NCBI RefSeq assembly: GCF_039537875.1
Contig: NZ_BAABBI010000001.1
Span: 1,736,001-1,800,000, forward strand
Source of the DNA: Corallibacter vietnamensis
Lineage (GTDB): Bacteria > Bacteroidota > Bacteroidia > Flavobacteriales > Flavobacteriaceae
DNA: 64,000 nt
Direction: 5' to 3'
A model generated the notes under the pieces. The model ran no database searches. It had not been told where the DNA came from and was given only the letters and a program-made list of their open reading frames with translations. A program made the translations under genes and the position numbers. Shown here one piece after another: positions 36,151-44,668 of this stretch (the stretch's first letter is position 1; every line of letters starts with the position of its first letter).

Positions 36151-36158
36151 TATCTTTG
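36151..36158 (+). promoter_or_regulatory. Promoter -7 box only six bases before the HMG-CoA-lyase-like ATG
   Basis: TATCTTTG at 36151-36158 is an exact TAnnTTTG box, and ATG follows at 36165. A start site 5-7 bases downstream of the box would coincide with the ATG, implying a leaderless mRNA. Confidence 0.5.
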
Positions 36159-36164
36159 GCAGTA

Positions 36165-37028
36165 ATGAGCAACACAGTAAAAATTATTGAATGCCCTAGA
36201 GATGCTATGCAAGGCATTAAGGCTTTTATTCCTACAGAAAAAAAAGTACAATACCTCCAATCGTTATTGCGTGTTGGTTTTGATACCATAGACTTTGGAA
36301 GTTTTGTATCACCAAAAGCGATACCGCAAATGGTAGATACCGCAAATGTTTTATCTCAATTAGATTTAAGTAATACAAAAAGTAAGCTACTAGCAATTAT
36401 TGCCAACGTTAGAGGAGCTGAAGATGCATCAAAGCATAAGCCAATACAGTATTTGGGATATCCGTTTTCTATCTCTGAAAACTTTCAAATGCGTAATACA
36501 CATAAAACCATAGCGCAGTCTGTAGTAACTTTAAAAGAAATATTAGAAATAGCTGATAAGTCTAATAAAGAAGTTGTCGTTTATATTTCAATGGGCTTTG
36601 GTAATCCATACGGAGATCCTTGGAGTGTAGAAATAGTAGGTGAGTGGACAGAACGACTTGCTAATATGGGAGTAAAAATTCTATCATTGAGCGATACTGT
36701 AGGAACCTCAAATCCTGAAAATATTGATTATTTGTTTTCTAATTTAATACCAAAATACCCTAATGTTGAGTTTGGTGCACATTTGCATACAACACCAACT
36801 ACTTGGTTTGAAAAAGTAGATGCAGCTTACAATGCAGGTTGTAGGCGTTTTGATGGTGCAATTCAAGGTTTTGGAGGTTGCCCAATGGCAAAAGATGACC
36901 TTACAGGTAATATGCCTACCGAAAAATTATTATCTTACATGACAAGTAAAAAAGCATCTGATTTGCAAGCGATGAGCTTTGAAAGTGCTTATAACGAAGC
37001 AACAAAAATTTTTAGTACATACCATTAA
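36165..37028 (+). CDS. Hydroxymethylglutaryl-CoA lyase-like protein
   Basis: HMGL-fold TIM-barrel lyase of 287 residues, likely acting at the end of leucine degradation. Seen are IIECPRDAMQGIKAF (catalytic Arg-Asp), VRGAEDA, SLSDTVGTSNPENI, metal-binding FGAHLHTTP (HxH) and the Cys loop GGCPMAKDDLTGN. The last differs from the GGCP-A-GASGN loop of classical HMG-CoA lyases, so a related substrate is possible. Start ATG 36165 is preferred over TTG 36156, which lies within a promoter box. Confidence 0.82.
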   Translation: MSNTVKIIECPRDAMQGIKAFIPTEKKVQYLQSLLRVGFDTIDFGSFVSPKAIPQMVDTANVLSQLDLSNTKSKLLAIIANVRGAEDASKHKPIQYLGYPFSISENFQMRNTHKTIAQSVVTLKEILEIADKSNKEVVVYISMGFGNPYGDPWSVEIVGEWTERLANMGVKILSLSDTVGTSNPENIDYLFSNLIPKYPNVEFGAHLHTTPTTWFEKVDAAYNAGCRRFDGAIQGFGGCPMAKDDLTGNMPTEKLLSYMTSKKASDLQAMSFESAYNEATKIFSTYH

Positions 37029-37040
37029 TAGTAAAAACAT

Positions 37041-37745
37041 GTGATGAAAAACCTTGTCTGTTTTGTGTTATTTGCAAGTTGTTTTTCTGTATCTGCTAAA
37101 GAATGGAATAGCTTAAGATCATATCAAAAAGAAACAGGCCTCACAACTTTACAGCCTTCAGATTGGTTAAAACATGATCGGAAAAAAAATACACTAACTT
37201 GGCAAAAAGCAAACCTTTTTAATTTACAAAACAATCGTCCACACGAATACGAAACTATAAAACAGCGACGTGATTTTTATGAGTGGCTATATAAAGATTT
37301 AGAAGAAAAAGGATTTGAAGTAATGTGGCCAAAAATGGCGTATTATATTTCTAACAAACTACGTCTTACAAAAGCATTTCCCTATAGTGTTTTTACTACA
37401 AAAGATGTGAAATTGTATGCTTATAAAGGAAGTGTAACAGTTTTTGATGAAGCATTTGCTTACCTAAATCAGCTTTATTATGGTAACGTTTTAAAAGATA
37501 AAGAGGCTTTGCATTGGGATAAAAACATGCTTTATCAAGAACAATATTATTGGCTTCAAGATATTTATAATGATGTAGGCGATAAAACACTAAAAACAAT
37601 TTCTAGAATGGCAAAAGGAAAAGGGTTTTATAAGTTAGTAGTGCCTAAAGCGATTAGATTTCATGGTGATATTTCTAATCAAGATGAGCGTTATAAGTAT
37701 GCGCTATCCACACTGCGTATTTACTGCAAATCATATTTTAAGTAA
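37041..37745 (+). CDS. Secreted protein of unknown function
   Basis: A 234-residue protein with a clear signal peptide (MMKNLVCFVLFASCFSVSA, cleavage before KEWNS). The mature part is rich in Tyr, Trp and Lys, with PSDWLKHDRKKNTLTWQ and RRDFYEWLYKDLEEKG segments that look helical. I recognise no catalytic motif; it looks like a family restricted to flavobacteria. It lies 12 bases after the HMG-CoA-lyase-like gene on the same strand and before the guaB promoter, so it is probably co-transcribed with the former. Confidence 0.65.
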   Translation: MMKNLVCFVLFASCFSVSAKEWNSLRSYQKETGLTTLQPSDWLKHDRKKNTLTWQKANLFNLQNNRPHEYETIKQRRDFYEWLYKDLEEKGFEVMWPKMAYYISNKLRLTKAFPYSVFTTKDVKLYAYKGSVTVFDEAFAYLNQLYYGNVLKDKEALHWDKNMLYQEQYYWLQDIYNDVGDKTLKTISRMAKGKGFYKLVVPKAIRFHGDISNQDERYKYALSTLRIYCKSYFK

Positions 37746-37784
37746 TTTTACAGTAACTTAAAATTATTATAGCATATAAAATCG

Positions 37785-37792
37785 TATATTTG
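37785..37792 (+). promoter_or_regulatory. Promoter -7 box of guaB
   Basis: TATATTTG followed by CATGC matches TAnnTTTG, 26 bases before the guaB ATG. No good -33 TTG is visible. Confidence 0.58.
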
Positions 37793-37818
37793 CATGCAAT
37801 TATAACTGTAATTGCATC

Positions 37819-39291
37819 ATGACAGCACACGACAATAAAATTCTAGGAGAAGGACTTACTTATGACGATGTCCTTTTAGTACCAGCTTTTTCAGAAGTTT
37901 TACCACGCGAAGTAAGTATTCAAACAAAATTTACAAGAAACATCACGCTTAATGTTCCAATCGTATCAGCAGCAATGGATACGGTTACAGAAAGTAGAAT
38001 GGCAATAGCTATTGCTAGAGAAGGTGGTATTGGTGTTTTGCATAAAAACATGACTATTGAGCAGCAAGCTACAAAAGTACGTCGAGTAAAACGTGCTGAA
38101 AGCGGTATGATTATAGACCCTGTAACATTACCACTTACAGCAATCGTACAAGATGCAAAGCAAAACATGGCTGAACATAGTATTGGTGGTATTCCTATTG
38201 TTGACGAGTCAGGAACTCTAAAAGGTATTGTTACAAATAGAGACTTACGCTTTGAGAAAAACAATAGCAGACCTATAATTGAGGTTATGACTTCAGAAAA
38301 TCTTGTTACAGCAGGAGAAGGAACTTCACTTCAAGATGCTGAAGTAATTTTACAACAAAATAAAATTGAAAAATTACCAGTTGTTGATGATAACTATAAG
38401 CTTATAGGTTTAATTACCTTCAGAGATATTACAAAACTAACACAAAAGCCTATTGCTAATAAAGATCAATATGGGCGTTTACGTGTTGCAGCTGCCATAG
38501 GCGTAACAGGCGATGCAGTTGATAGAGCAGAAGCGTTAGTTAATGCAGGAGTAGATGCTGTTATTATTGACACAGCTCATGGGCATACAAAAGGAGTTGT
38601 AGCTGTCTTAAAAGAGGTAAAATCTAAATTCCCTAACCTGGAAGTTGTAGTAGGAAATATAGCTACTGCTGACGCTGCTAAATATTTAGTTGAAGCTGGA
38701 GCAGATGCCGTAAAAGTAGGAATTGGGCCTGGTTCTATTTGTACAACGCGTGTTGTGGCAGGAGTAGGATTTCCTCAATTTTCTGCAGTTCTTGAAGTAG
38801 CAGCAGCCATAAAAGGATCTGGTGTTCCTGTAATTGCTGATGGAGGCATTCGTTATACCGGAGATATTCCAAAAGCCATAGCAGCAGGAGCTGATAGTGT
38901 AATGTTAGGTTCGCTTCTTGCAGGAACAAAAGAAAGTCCAGGAGAAACGATTATTTACGAAGGAAGAAAGTTTAAATCTTACCGCGGAATGGGATCTGTT
39001 GAAGCTATGAAACAAGGTAGTAAAGATCGCTATTTTCAAGATGTTGAAGATGATATCAAAAAGTTAGTACCTGAAGGTATTGTAGGTCGCGTTCCTTATA
39101 AAGGTGAATTATTTGAAAGTATTCACCAATTTATTGGAGGTTTACGTGCAGGTATGGGATACTGTGGAGCAAAAGATATTGAGACTTTAAAAGAAACAGG
39201 AAAGTTTGTGAAAATAACGTCAAGTGGTATTCATGAAAGCCACCCACATGATGTAACTATTACTAAAGAAGCTCCTAATTATTCTAGATAA
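37819..39291 (+). CDS. guaB: IMP dehydrogenase
   Basis: Converts IMP to XMP with NAD, committing purines to GTP. The 490-residue protein has the (beta/alpha)8 barrel with GLTYDDVLLVPAFSEVLP at the start, two CBS domains inserted at about residues 95-205, the nucleotide site VVGNIATADAAKYL, the catalytic Cys loop GIGPGSICTTRVVAGVGFPQ and the flap region YRGMGSVEAMKQGS. Length is normal. Its stop codon directly touches that of the convergent DUF3784-type gene, leaving no intergenic terminator. Confidence 0.96.
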   Translation: MTAHDNKILGEGLTYDDVLLVPAFSEVLPREVSIQTKFTRNITLNVPIVSAAMDTVTESRMAIAIAREGGIGVLHKNMTIEQQATKVRRVKRAESGMIIDPVTLPLTAIVQDAKQNMAEHSIGGIPIVDESGTLKGIVTNRDLRFEKNNSRPIIEVMTSENLVTAGEGTSLQDAEVILQQNKIEKLPVVDDNYKLIGLITFRDITKLTQKPIANKDQYGRLRVAAAIGVTGDAVDRAEALVNAGVDAVIIDTAHGHTKGVVAVLKEVKSKFPNLEVVVGNIATADAAKYLVEAGADAVKVGIGPGSICTTRVVAGVGFPQFSAVLEVAAAIKGSGVPVIADGGIRYTGDIPKAIAAGADSVMLGSLLAGTKESPGETIIYEGRKFKSYRGMGSVEAMKQGSKDRYFQDVEDDIKKLVPEGIVGRVPYKGELFESIHQFIGGLRAGMGYCGAKDIETLKETGKFVKITSSGIHESHPHDVTITKEAPNYSR

Positions 39292-39594
39292 TTATTTTCT
39301 ATACTTTTTAGAATTACTCATAATTAAAAGATAGGGTAGTCCAATTAAAATAGAGGCAAACATTCCAAAGACTTTTATCTTTGGAATGTTAAGCCAACTA
39401 GCAAAACCATAGCTTACAAGTATTCCTACTGCCATAGCTATCATAACATTCCTAAATAAAGTCGCTATTTTTTCAATATTGTATTTGGCTTTTTCTTCAG
39501 GAGACATAGTGTTGTAGCCAGCTATTAAGTTGTACATTTTTCCGTGCTTAATAGCTATTCCTATAAGTATAAATAAGGTTGCGGTAAAAATCAT
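39292..39594 (-). CDS. DUF3784-type small membrane protein
   Basis: A 100-residue protein with three hydrophobic helices (about 1-14, 44-64 and 72-92) and the DUF3784 signature GKMYNLIAGYNTMSPEEKAKYN in the first loop. Family function unknown. Last of three minus-strand genes spaced by four bases and an eight-base overlap. Its 3' part contains a perfect 12-bp inverted repeat (39359-39390). Confidence 0.8.
   Translation of the reverse strand: MIFTATLFILIGIAIKHGKMYNLIAGYNTMSPEEKAKYNIEKIATLFRNVMIAMAVGILVSYGFASWLNIPKIKVFGMFASILIGLPYLLIMSNSKKYRK
39359..39390. repeat. Perfect 12-bp inverted repeat inside the DUF3784-type gene
   Basis: AACATTCCAAAG (39359-39370) and CTTTGGAATGTT (39379-39390) are exact reverse complements with an eight-base spacer. 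It lies 68 bases past the guaB stop, within the convergent gene, and has no T tract on either side. Confidence 0.7.
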
Positions 39595-39598
39595 ACTA

Positions 39599-39841
39599 TC
39601 ACACTTCTTCGTTATAAACTTGACCTCTATGTGGTTTTAAAGCGTCTCTAATAGGTTTCATATCACTTTCATCAACAACCATGTAAGCTATGGCATGCAT
39701 TTCAGAAAGAGGTTCAAAACCTGTGATGTTACAAGCTATTTTTTCAATCTTTATATAATCTTTTAGATGAATTTCATGGTGTTTTGCAGTGTTTAAAGCA
39801 GCAGGGCCACGAAAATCCCATATAAGTTTCAATTTACGCAT
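39599..39841 (-). CDS. Small conserved-looking protein of unknown function
   Basis: An 80-residue protein without signal peptide or membrane segment (RKLKLIWDFRGPAALNTAKHH, EPLSEMHAIAYMVVDESDM). It has an alpha/beta look but no motif I can name. Its start overlaps the stop of the SRPBCC gene by eight bases and it is followed after four bases by the DUF3784-type gene, so translation is probably coupled across all three. That tight packing is the main support for it being real. Confidence 0.68.
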   Translation of the reverse strand: MRKLKLIWDFRGPAALNTAKHHEIHLKDYIKIEKIACNITGFEPLSEMHAIAYMVVDESDMKPIRDALKPHRGQVYNEEV

Positions 39842-40289
39842 TAGCTACAGATATTCCATTTTCAGCAAAATTTTTAAAGTTTTGCATATATTTTTTAGTT
39901 TGTTTTTTAAAAGCACTTGGTATGACAAGAGTTACCATTCGTAACATAAATGTTGTTGGAATAAATTCACTTTTAGAAGTCCATTTTGTAAAACCATCTG
40001 AAGTCTCTTCAAAATAATTTTCTTGTACGTTATGCATGCCTTTAGCATCATAAGTTAAATGTAATTCATTGGGAAGTTTTGTGTGTAAAATTGTTTCAAC
40101 AAGTTCCATACTACGGTTTCCTAATTTGTAATTCAATCTCATTTTAGAGCCTATTTGTCCTGGTGTGCCAGAAATATGCTCATAATCTATTAATCCTTCT
40201 TGCCAATGTTTCATGTTTTCTGGTGAGTTTAACTTTTTAATAAACTCACTTAAAGAGAGTTTTATAATTATTTCAGTGGTGTATTTCAT
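39834..40289 (-). CDS. SRPBCC (START-like) domain protein
   Basis: A 151-residue protein with the Bet v1/START-like helix-grip fold: starts KYTTEIIIKLSLSEFIKKL, then WQEGLIDYEHISGTPGQIG and SKMRLNYKLGNRSMELVETIL, and a long C-terminal helix (SAFKKQTKKYMQNFKNFAE). Such proteins bind hydrophobic ligands in a deep pocket. The ligand is unknown. First gene of the three-gene minus-strand unit, divergent from the parvulin genes. Confidence 0.82.
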   Translation of the reverse strand: MKYTTEIIIKLSLSEFIKKLNSPENMKHWQEGLIDYEHISGTPGQIGSKMRLNYKLGNRSMELVETILHTKLPNELHLTYDAKGMHNVQENYFEETSDGFTKWTSKSEFIPTTFMLRMVTLVIPSAFKKQTKKYMQNFKNFAENGISVANA

Positions 40290-40370
40290 AATTATATGTC
40301 TTACAAAGCATTATTGTTAATGCAAAATTAAAGATACTAAAAAACTTTAATAAGCGTTTGTTAATGCAAC

Positions 40371-40400
40371 TTGTATTATGGTTTAATATTCCTATTTTTG
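40371..40400 (+). promoter_or_regulatory. Promoter of the parvulin gene set
   Basis: TTG (40371-40373), a 19-base spacer and TATTTTTG (40393-40400) form a complete Bacteroidota promoter match, 31 bases before ATG 40432. Confidence 0.7.
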
Positions 40401-40431
40401 CTTCTATTCAAAAATAAAATTCTATTACACA

Positions 40432-42384
40432 ATGGTTAAATATTTTTTTGCATTTGTTTTTTTAGCAACCTTTTATTTGGGTAATGCGCAAGTAAAAAAA
40501 TCTGAAGTATTATTTTCTGTAAATGAAAGTCCTGTTTATGTTAATGAATTTGTCAGAATTTTTAATAAAAATATAGACCTAGTAAAAGATGAGTCTCAAA
40601 AAGATGTTGATGAGTATTTAAAACTATTTATTAACTATAAATTGAAACTAAAAGAAGCTGAAACCTTAAAACTAGATGAAAAGTCGTCTTATAAAATAGA
40701 ATTACAAAGCTATAAAAAACAGTTAGCTAAAAATTATTTAACAGATAATAAAGTAACTGACGCTTTAGTTCGTGAGGCATATAACCGCATAAAGCAAGAA
40801 GTAAAAGCAAGTCACATATTAATTAGGCTAGATGAAGCTGCCAAACCAGAAGATACTATAAAGGCCTATAATCAACTTTTAGAGTTAAGAGAACGCGTTA
40901 AAAATGAAGGGTTTGATAAAGTAAAACAAGATGTTCATAATGGTAGAACTGTTTATGCTGAAGATTTAGGGTATTTTAATGGCTTTAAAATGGTTTATAA
41001 GTTTGAAAATGCTGCTTATAATACTAATGTAGGAGATATTTCTATGCCTTTTAAAACTCGATTTGGGTATCACATTGTTCAAGTTTTTGATAAGCGAGAA
41101 TCTAGAGGAGAACGCACCGTTGGTCATATTATGATAAGTAATAAAAAAGACCCGAAATTAGAAAGTTCAGAAACCCGTATTAATGATATTTATGCAAAAT
41201 TAAAGCAAGGCGAAGCATTTGAGTCTTTAGCAAAGCAATTTTCTGAAGATGCAAGTTCTGCAAAAGTGGGCGGGAAATTAGCACCTTTTAGTGGAGGACA
41301 ATTAAGCTCGTCTGAATTTGAAGATGCAGCATTTGCTCTAAAAAATGTTGGAGATGTATCAAAACCAATACAATCAGCTTTTGGTTGGCATATTATAAAA
41401 CTTTATGATATAAAACCAGTTCCTTCATTTGATGAAATGAAATCTGAACTTGAAGTAAAAGTAAAAAGAGACTCAAGATCTCAAATAATCAACACCTCTA
41501 TTGTAAACGATTTAAAAGAACACTATAAAATCCCTTCTCAAAAACCAGAAGGATTGACTTATTTTGAGCATATATTAACCAATGATTATTATAATGGAAC
41601 ATGGAGTTTACCAGAAAACTTTAAAGCCACAGAGCAATTGGCGGTTATAAACGATAAAAAAATCACTAATGCAGATTTTGGAAACTACTTGTTAAAAACA
41701 CAACAAAGAAGCAAACCAGTTGAGCCTTTAAATAAAATTATAGCTGAAAAATATGATGCTTTTTTAGGGCAAGAGTTAATACAATATCGTGAGGAAAATT
41801 TAGAAAATGAAAATGAAGATTACGCCAATATAGTTTCAGAATACAGAGATGGTTTATTGCTTTTTGATTTAATGGAAACCCAAATATGGAATACTTCAAA
41901 AACAGATTCGTTGGGAATTCAAGAGTATTACAATGCTCATAAAGAAGACTACTATTGGAATAAAAGAGCCGATGCAGTGGTTGCTTCTTCAGCTGATAAA
42001 AAAACAATAAAAAAAGTAGCAAAGCTTCTTAAAAAGGGAGAATCTCCAGAAACTATAAAAGAAAGTTTAAATACAAACGGAAAGGTTAATGTCATTTTTA
42101 CTTCAGAAATAATGGATAAAGAACACCAAGCCTTACCAAAAACATTTGAGTTTAAAGAAGGATTATCTGGTATTTACAAGCACAACAATGCCTTTAGTAT
42201 AGTAAAAGTTAATAAGGTTTTACCAAGAACTCTTAAAACCTTTGATGAAGCAAAAGGAAATATTATTAGCGATTACCAATCTTATAAAGAAGCTTTATGG
42301 CTTGATGGTTTACACAAAAAATATCAAGTTACTATAAATGAATCTGTTTTAGAAAAAGTAAAAACTCAAATCAATAAACAATAA
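40432..42384 (+). CDS. Periplasmic peptidylprolyl isomerase with two parvulin domains
   Basis: A 650-residue secreted chaperone (signal peptide to about FYLGNAQ). An N-terminal SurA-like helical region leads to parvulin domain one (VKASHILIRLDEA, GYFNGFKMVYKFENAAY, FGYHIVQV; about 120-220) and domain two (VGHIMISNK, SEDASSAKVGGKL, FGWHIIKLYDIK; about 230-335), then about 300 residues of chaperone-like helices. Likely helps outer-membrane proteins fold. First of three related genes. Confidence 0.9.
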   Translation: MVKYFFAFVFLATFYLGNAQVKKSEVLFSVNESPVYVNEFVRIFNKNIDLVKDESQKDVDEYLKLFINYKLKLKEAETLKLDEKSSYKIELQSYKKQLAKNYLTDNKVTDALVREAYNRIKQEVKASHILIRLDEAAKPEDTIKAYNQLLELRERVKNEGFDKVKQDVHNGRTVYAEDLGYFNGFKMVYKFENAAYNTNVGDISMPFKTRFGYHIVQVFDKRESRGERTVGHIMISNKKDPKLESSETRINDIYAKLKQGEAFESLAKQFSEDASSAKVGGKLAPFSGGQLSSSEFEDAAFALKNVGDVSKPIQSAFGWHIIKLYDIKPVPSFDEMKSELEVKVKRDSRSQIINTSIVNDLKEHYKIPSQKPEGLTYFEHILTNDYYNGTWSLPENFKATEQLAVINDKKITNADFGNYLLKTQQRSKPVEPLNKIIAEKYDAFLGQELIQYREENLENENEDYANIVSEYRDGLLLFDLMETQIWNTSKTDSLGIQEYYNAHKEDYYWNKRADAVVASSADKKTIKKVAKLLKKGESPETIKESLNTNGKVNVIFTSEIMDKEHQALPKTFEFKEGLSGIYKHNNAFSIVKVNKVLPRTLKTFDEAKGNIISDYQSYKEALWLDGLHKKYQVTINESVLEKVKTQINKQ

Positions 42385-42385
42385 A

Positions 42386-43243
42386 TTGCAACCCAAATAC
42401 TACATATTATTAGCGCTTGTATCTCTTACATCTTGTACATATTTCTATAAACAGGATGATGACAGAGTTCCTATTGCCAGAGTAAATGAGAGTTATCTTT
42501 ATCATGATGATATTAAAGATCTCATTAAAGAGGATGCTATCTCTAAAGAAGACAGTATTGTAAAAGTTACTAATTTTATAAACAGATGGGCTACACAACA
42601 GCTATTAGTTGCAGGAGCAGAACGTAATTTGGCCGAGAATACCCAAAACGAGTTTAATAAATTAGCAAAAGAGTATAAAAACGATTTATATGCAACGGCT
42701 TACCTAGAAGCTTTAGTAGCAAGAAGTATTGATACTGTTGTAACACAAGAAGAAGCCAAAGCCTATTATGACGAAAACAAAGAAATCTTTAAACTCAATG
42801 AAGATTTAGTAAAATTTCGTTATATAAATATAGATGAAAACAGATTAGATTTTTCTCAAGTAAAAGAACAATTCAAGCGTTATAATAATAAAGACAAAAG
42901 AACGCTAGATTCTATTGCAATACAATTTAAATCCTACTCACTTAACGATTCAATTTGGATAAAAACAAACCAAATTATAAGTAAAATACAAGTGATTAAT
43001 AATGAAAATAAAGATGAATTGTTAAAAAAATCTAATTTTATACAACTCAAAGATTCATTAGGATTATATTTGATGCAAATTAACGATGTTTTATTACGTA
43101 ATAGTACGGCACCATTAGAGTATGTTAAGCCTACTATAGATCAAATCGTTATTAATAAACGAAAACTCGAACTCATAAAAGAATTAGAAAAAGATATAAC
43201 TAAAGATGCTATTAAAAATAAACAATTTGAAATCTATAATTAA
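42386..43243 (+). CDS. Parvulin-like lipoprotein without an evident isomerase core
   Basis: A 285-residue lipoprotein (signal peptide with lipobox LVSLTSC). It has the SurA/PrsA-type N-terminal helical domain (VARVNESYLYHDDIKDLI, FINRWATQQLLVAGAERNL) and EAKAYYDENKEIFKLNEDLVKFRYI, the usual lead-in to a parvulin domain, but the conserved Gly/His residues of the domain are not seen. Starts at TTG, one base after the previous stop. Probably a chaperone partner of its neighbours. Confidence 0.75.
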   Translation: MQPKYYILLALVSLTSCTYFYKQDDDRVPIARVNESYLYHDDIKDLIKEDAISKEDSIVKVTNFINRWATQQLLVAGAERNLAENTQNEFNKLAKEYKNDLYATAYLEALVARSIDTVVTQEEAKAYYDENKEIFKLNEDLVKFRYINIDENRLDFSQVKEQFKRYNNKDKRTLDSIAIQFKSYSLNDSIWIKTNQIISKIQVINNENKDELLKKSNFIQLKDSLGLYLMQINDVLLRNSTAPLEYVKPTIDQIVINKRKLELIKELEKDITKDAIKNKQFEIYN

Positions 43244-44660
43244 TACCAAACACTTAATGGCATTAAGTCTTATAAGCTGTTTGTCAAGCAATCTTTCTGC
43301 TCAAGAAATTATAAACGATGAAGTAAAAGATGCAACAAAAACATCAGACAGTGTTTTAAAAACTGTAGGAGCCAAAAAAATAGATGGTGTTGCTGCTGTA
43401 GTTGGTGATTTTGTAATTCTAGACACAGATATAGATCGTACAATTCTACAATTAAAAGCTCAAGGAGCATCAATAGAAGGTGTAACACGTTGCCAGCTAT
43501 TTGGTAAACTTTTAGAAGATAAGTTGTATGCGCACCATGCAATACAAGATAGTATTGTTGTTTCAGATGCTGAAATTCGTGCCAATGTAGATTATCAAGT
43601 TGAGCAATTTTTAGCACAATCAGGTAAAAGTATGGATGAGCTTCTTGCTTTCTATAATAAACCAGATGAAAGAAGTTTCAGAGAGGAAATGTACGAAATC
43701 AATAAAAGCAACAAACTTGCTAGCGAAATGCAAAACAAAATTGTTGATGAGATTGAAGTAACACCAGAAGAAACAAGGCAGTTTTTTAACAGAATCCCTG
43801 AAGATCAACGACCAACTTTCGGAACCGAACTAAAAGTATCAAGAATAGTCATAGAGCCAAAAACTTCTGAAGAAGAAGAACAACGTGTTATAGACCAGCT
43901 TAAACAATTTAGAGTTGACGTTCTTGAAAACGGATCTAGCTTTAGGTCAAAAGTTGTATTATATTCTGATGACAAAGCCTCAATTCCTAATGGAGGTTTG
44001 TATACATTAAACAGAAAAAAACCAAGAATGGTTAAAGAGTTTAGAGATGTAGCCTTTTCATTACAAGAAGGAGAAATATCAGAACCGTTCAAATCAGATT
44101 TTGGTTATCATATTATCTTTTTAGAAAAAATAAGAGGACAAGAATATGATGTAAGACACATTTTATTAATACCTAAAGTAGCAGAATCTGCAGTATTAGC
44201 AGCTAAAGAAGAACTTGAGCGTGTAAGACAACGTATTACAGATGGCGAAATTACTTTTGAAGATGCAGCTAGAGAATATAGCGATGAAAAAGAAACAAAA
44301 AGTGAAGGAGGTTTCTTGATAAACCCTGTAACACAAGATTACAATTTTGAATTAACAAAAATGGACCCAGAGTTATACGGGCAAATTCAAAACTTAAAAG
44401 AAGGAGAAATTAGTTTAATACAAACCGACAGAGATCATACAGGTAATGTGAAATTTCAAATTTTACGTGTAACAGATAGAGTAGATGAGCATGTAGCAGA
44501 CTATTCTCGAGACTATTTAAAAATAAAAGAACTAGCCTTAAACGAAAAAAGATTTAAAGCTATTGACAAGTGGCAAACAGAGAAAATTTTAGATACTTAT
44601 ATTAAAATAAACGGAGAATACAGAGATTGTGAATTCACAAACAACTGGTTAAAAAAATAA
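43227..44660 (+). CDS. SurA-like periplasmic peptidylprolyl isomerase
   Basis: Outer-membrane protein chaperone of about 477 residues. TTG 43227 is preferred as start since it gives a signal peptide with a basic n-region (MKSIINTKHLMALSLI) and cleavage near NLSAQ; ATG 43206 and ATG 43257 are alternatives. The N-terminal chaperone domain (DGVAAVVGDFVILDTDIDRT) is followed by two parvulin-type domains (KVSRIVIEPK...FGYHIIFLEK and VRHILLIPKV...GGFLINP). Third of the set; MoxR follows after eight bases. Confidence 0.88.
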   Translation: MKSIINTKHLMALSLISCLSSNLSAQEIINDEVKDATKTSDSVLKTVGAKKIDGVAAVVGDFVILDTDIDRTILQLKAQGASIEGVTRCQLFGKLLEDKLYAHHAIQDSIVVSDAEIRANVDYQVEQFLAQSGKSMDELLAFYNKPDERSFREEMYEINKSNKLASEMQNKIVDEIEVTPEETRQFFNRIPEDQRPTFGTELKVSRIVIEPKTSEEEEQRVIDQLKQFRVDVLENGSSFRSKVVLYSDDKASIPNGGLYTLNRKKPRMVKEFRDVAFSLQEGEISEPFKSDFGYHIIFLEKIRGQEYDVRHILLIPKVAESAVLAAKEELERVRQRITDGEITFEDAAREYSDEKETKSEGGFLINPVTQDYNFELTKMDPELYGQIQNLKEGEISLIQTDRDHTGNVKFQILRVTDRVDEHVADYSRDYLKIKELALNEKRFKAIDKWQTEKILDTYIKINGEYRDCEFTNNWLKK

Positions 44661-44668
44661 ACTATTAT

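Noticed and set aside
43309..43617. 102-residue Leu/His-rich minus-strand frame inside the SurA-like gene
   Set aside because: Composition reflects the reverse of common codons; no start context or homology.
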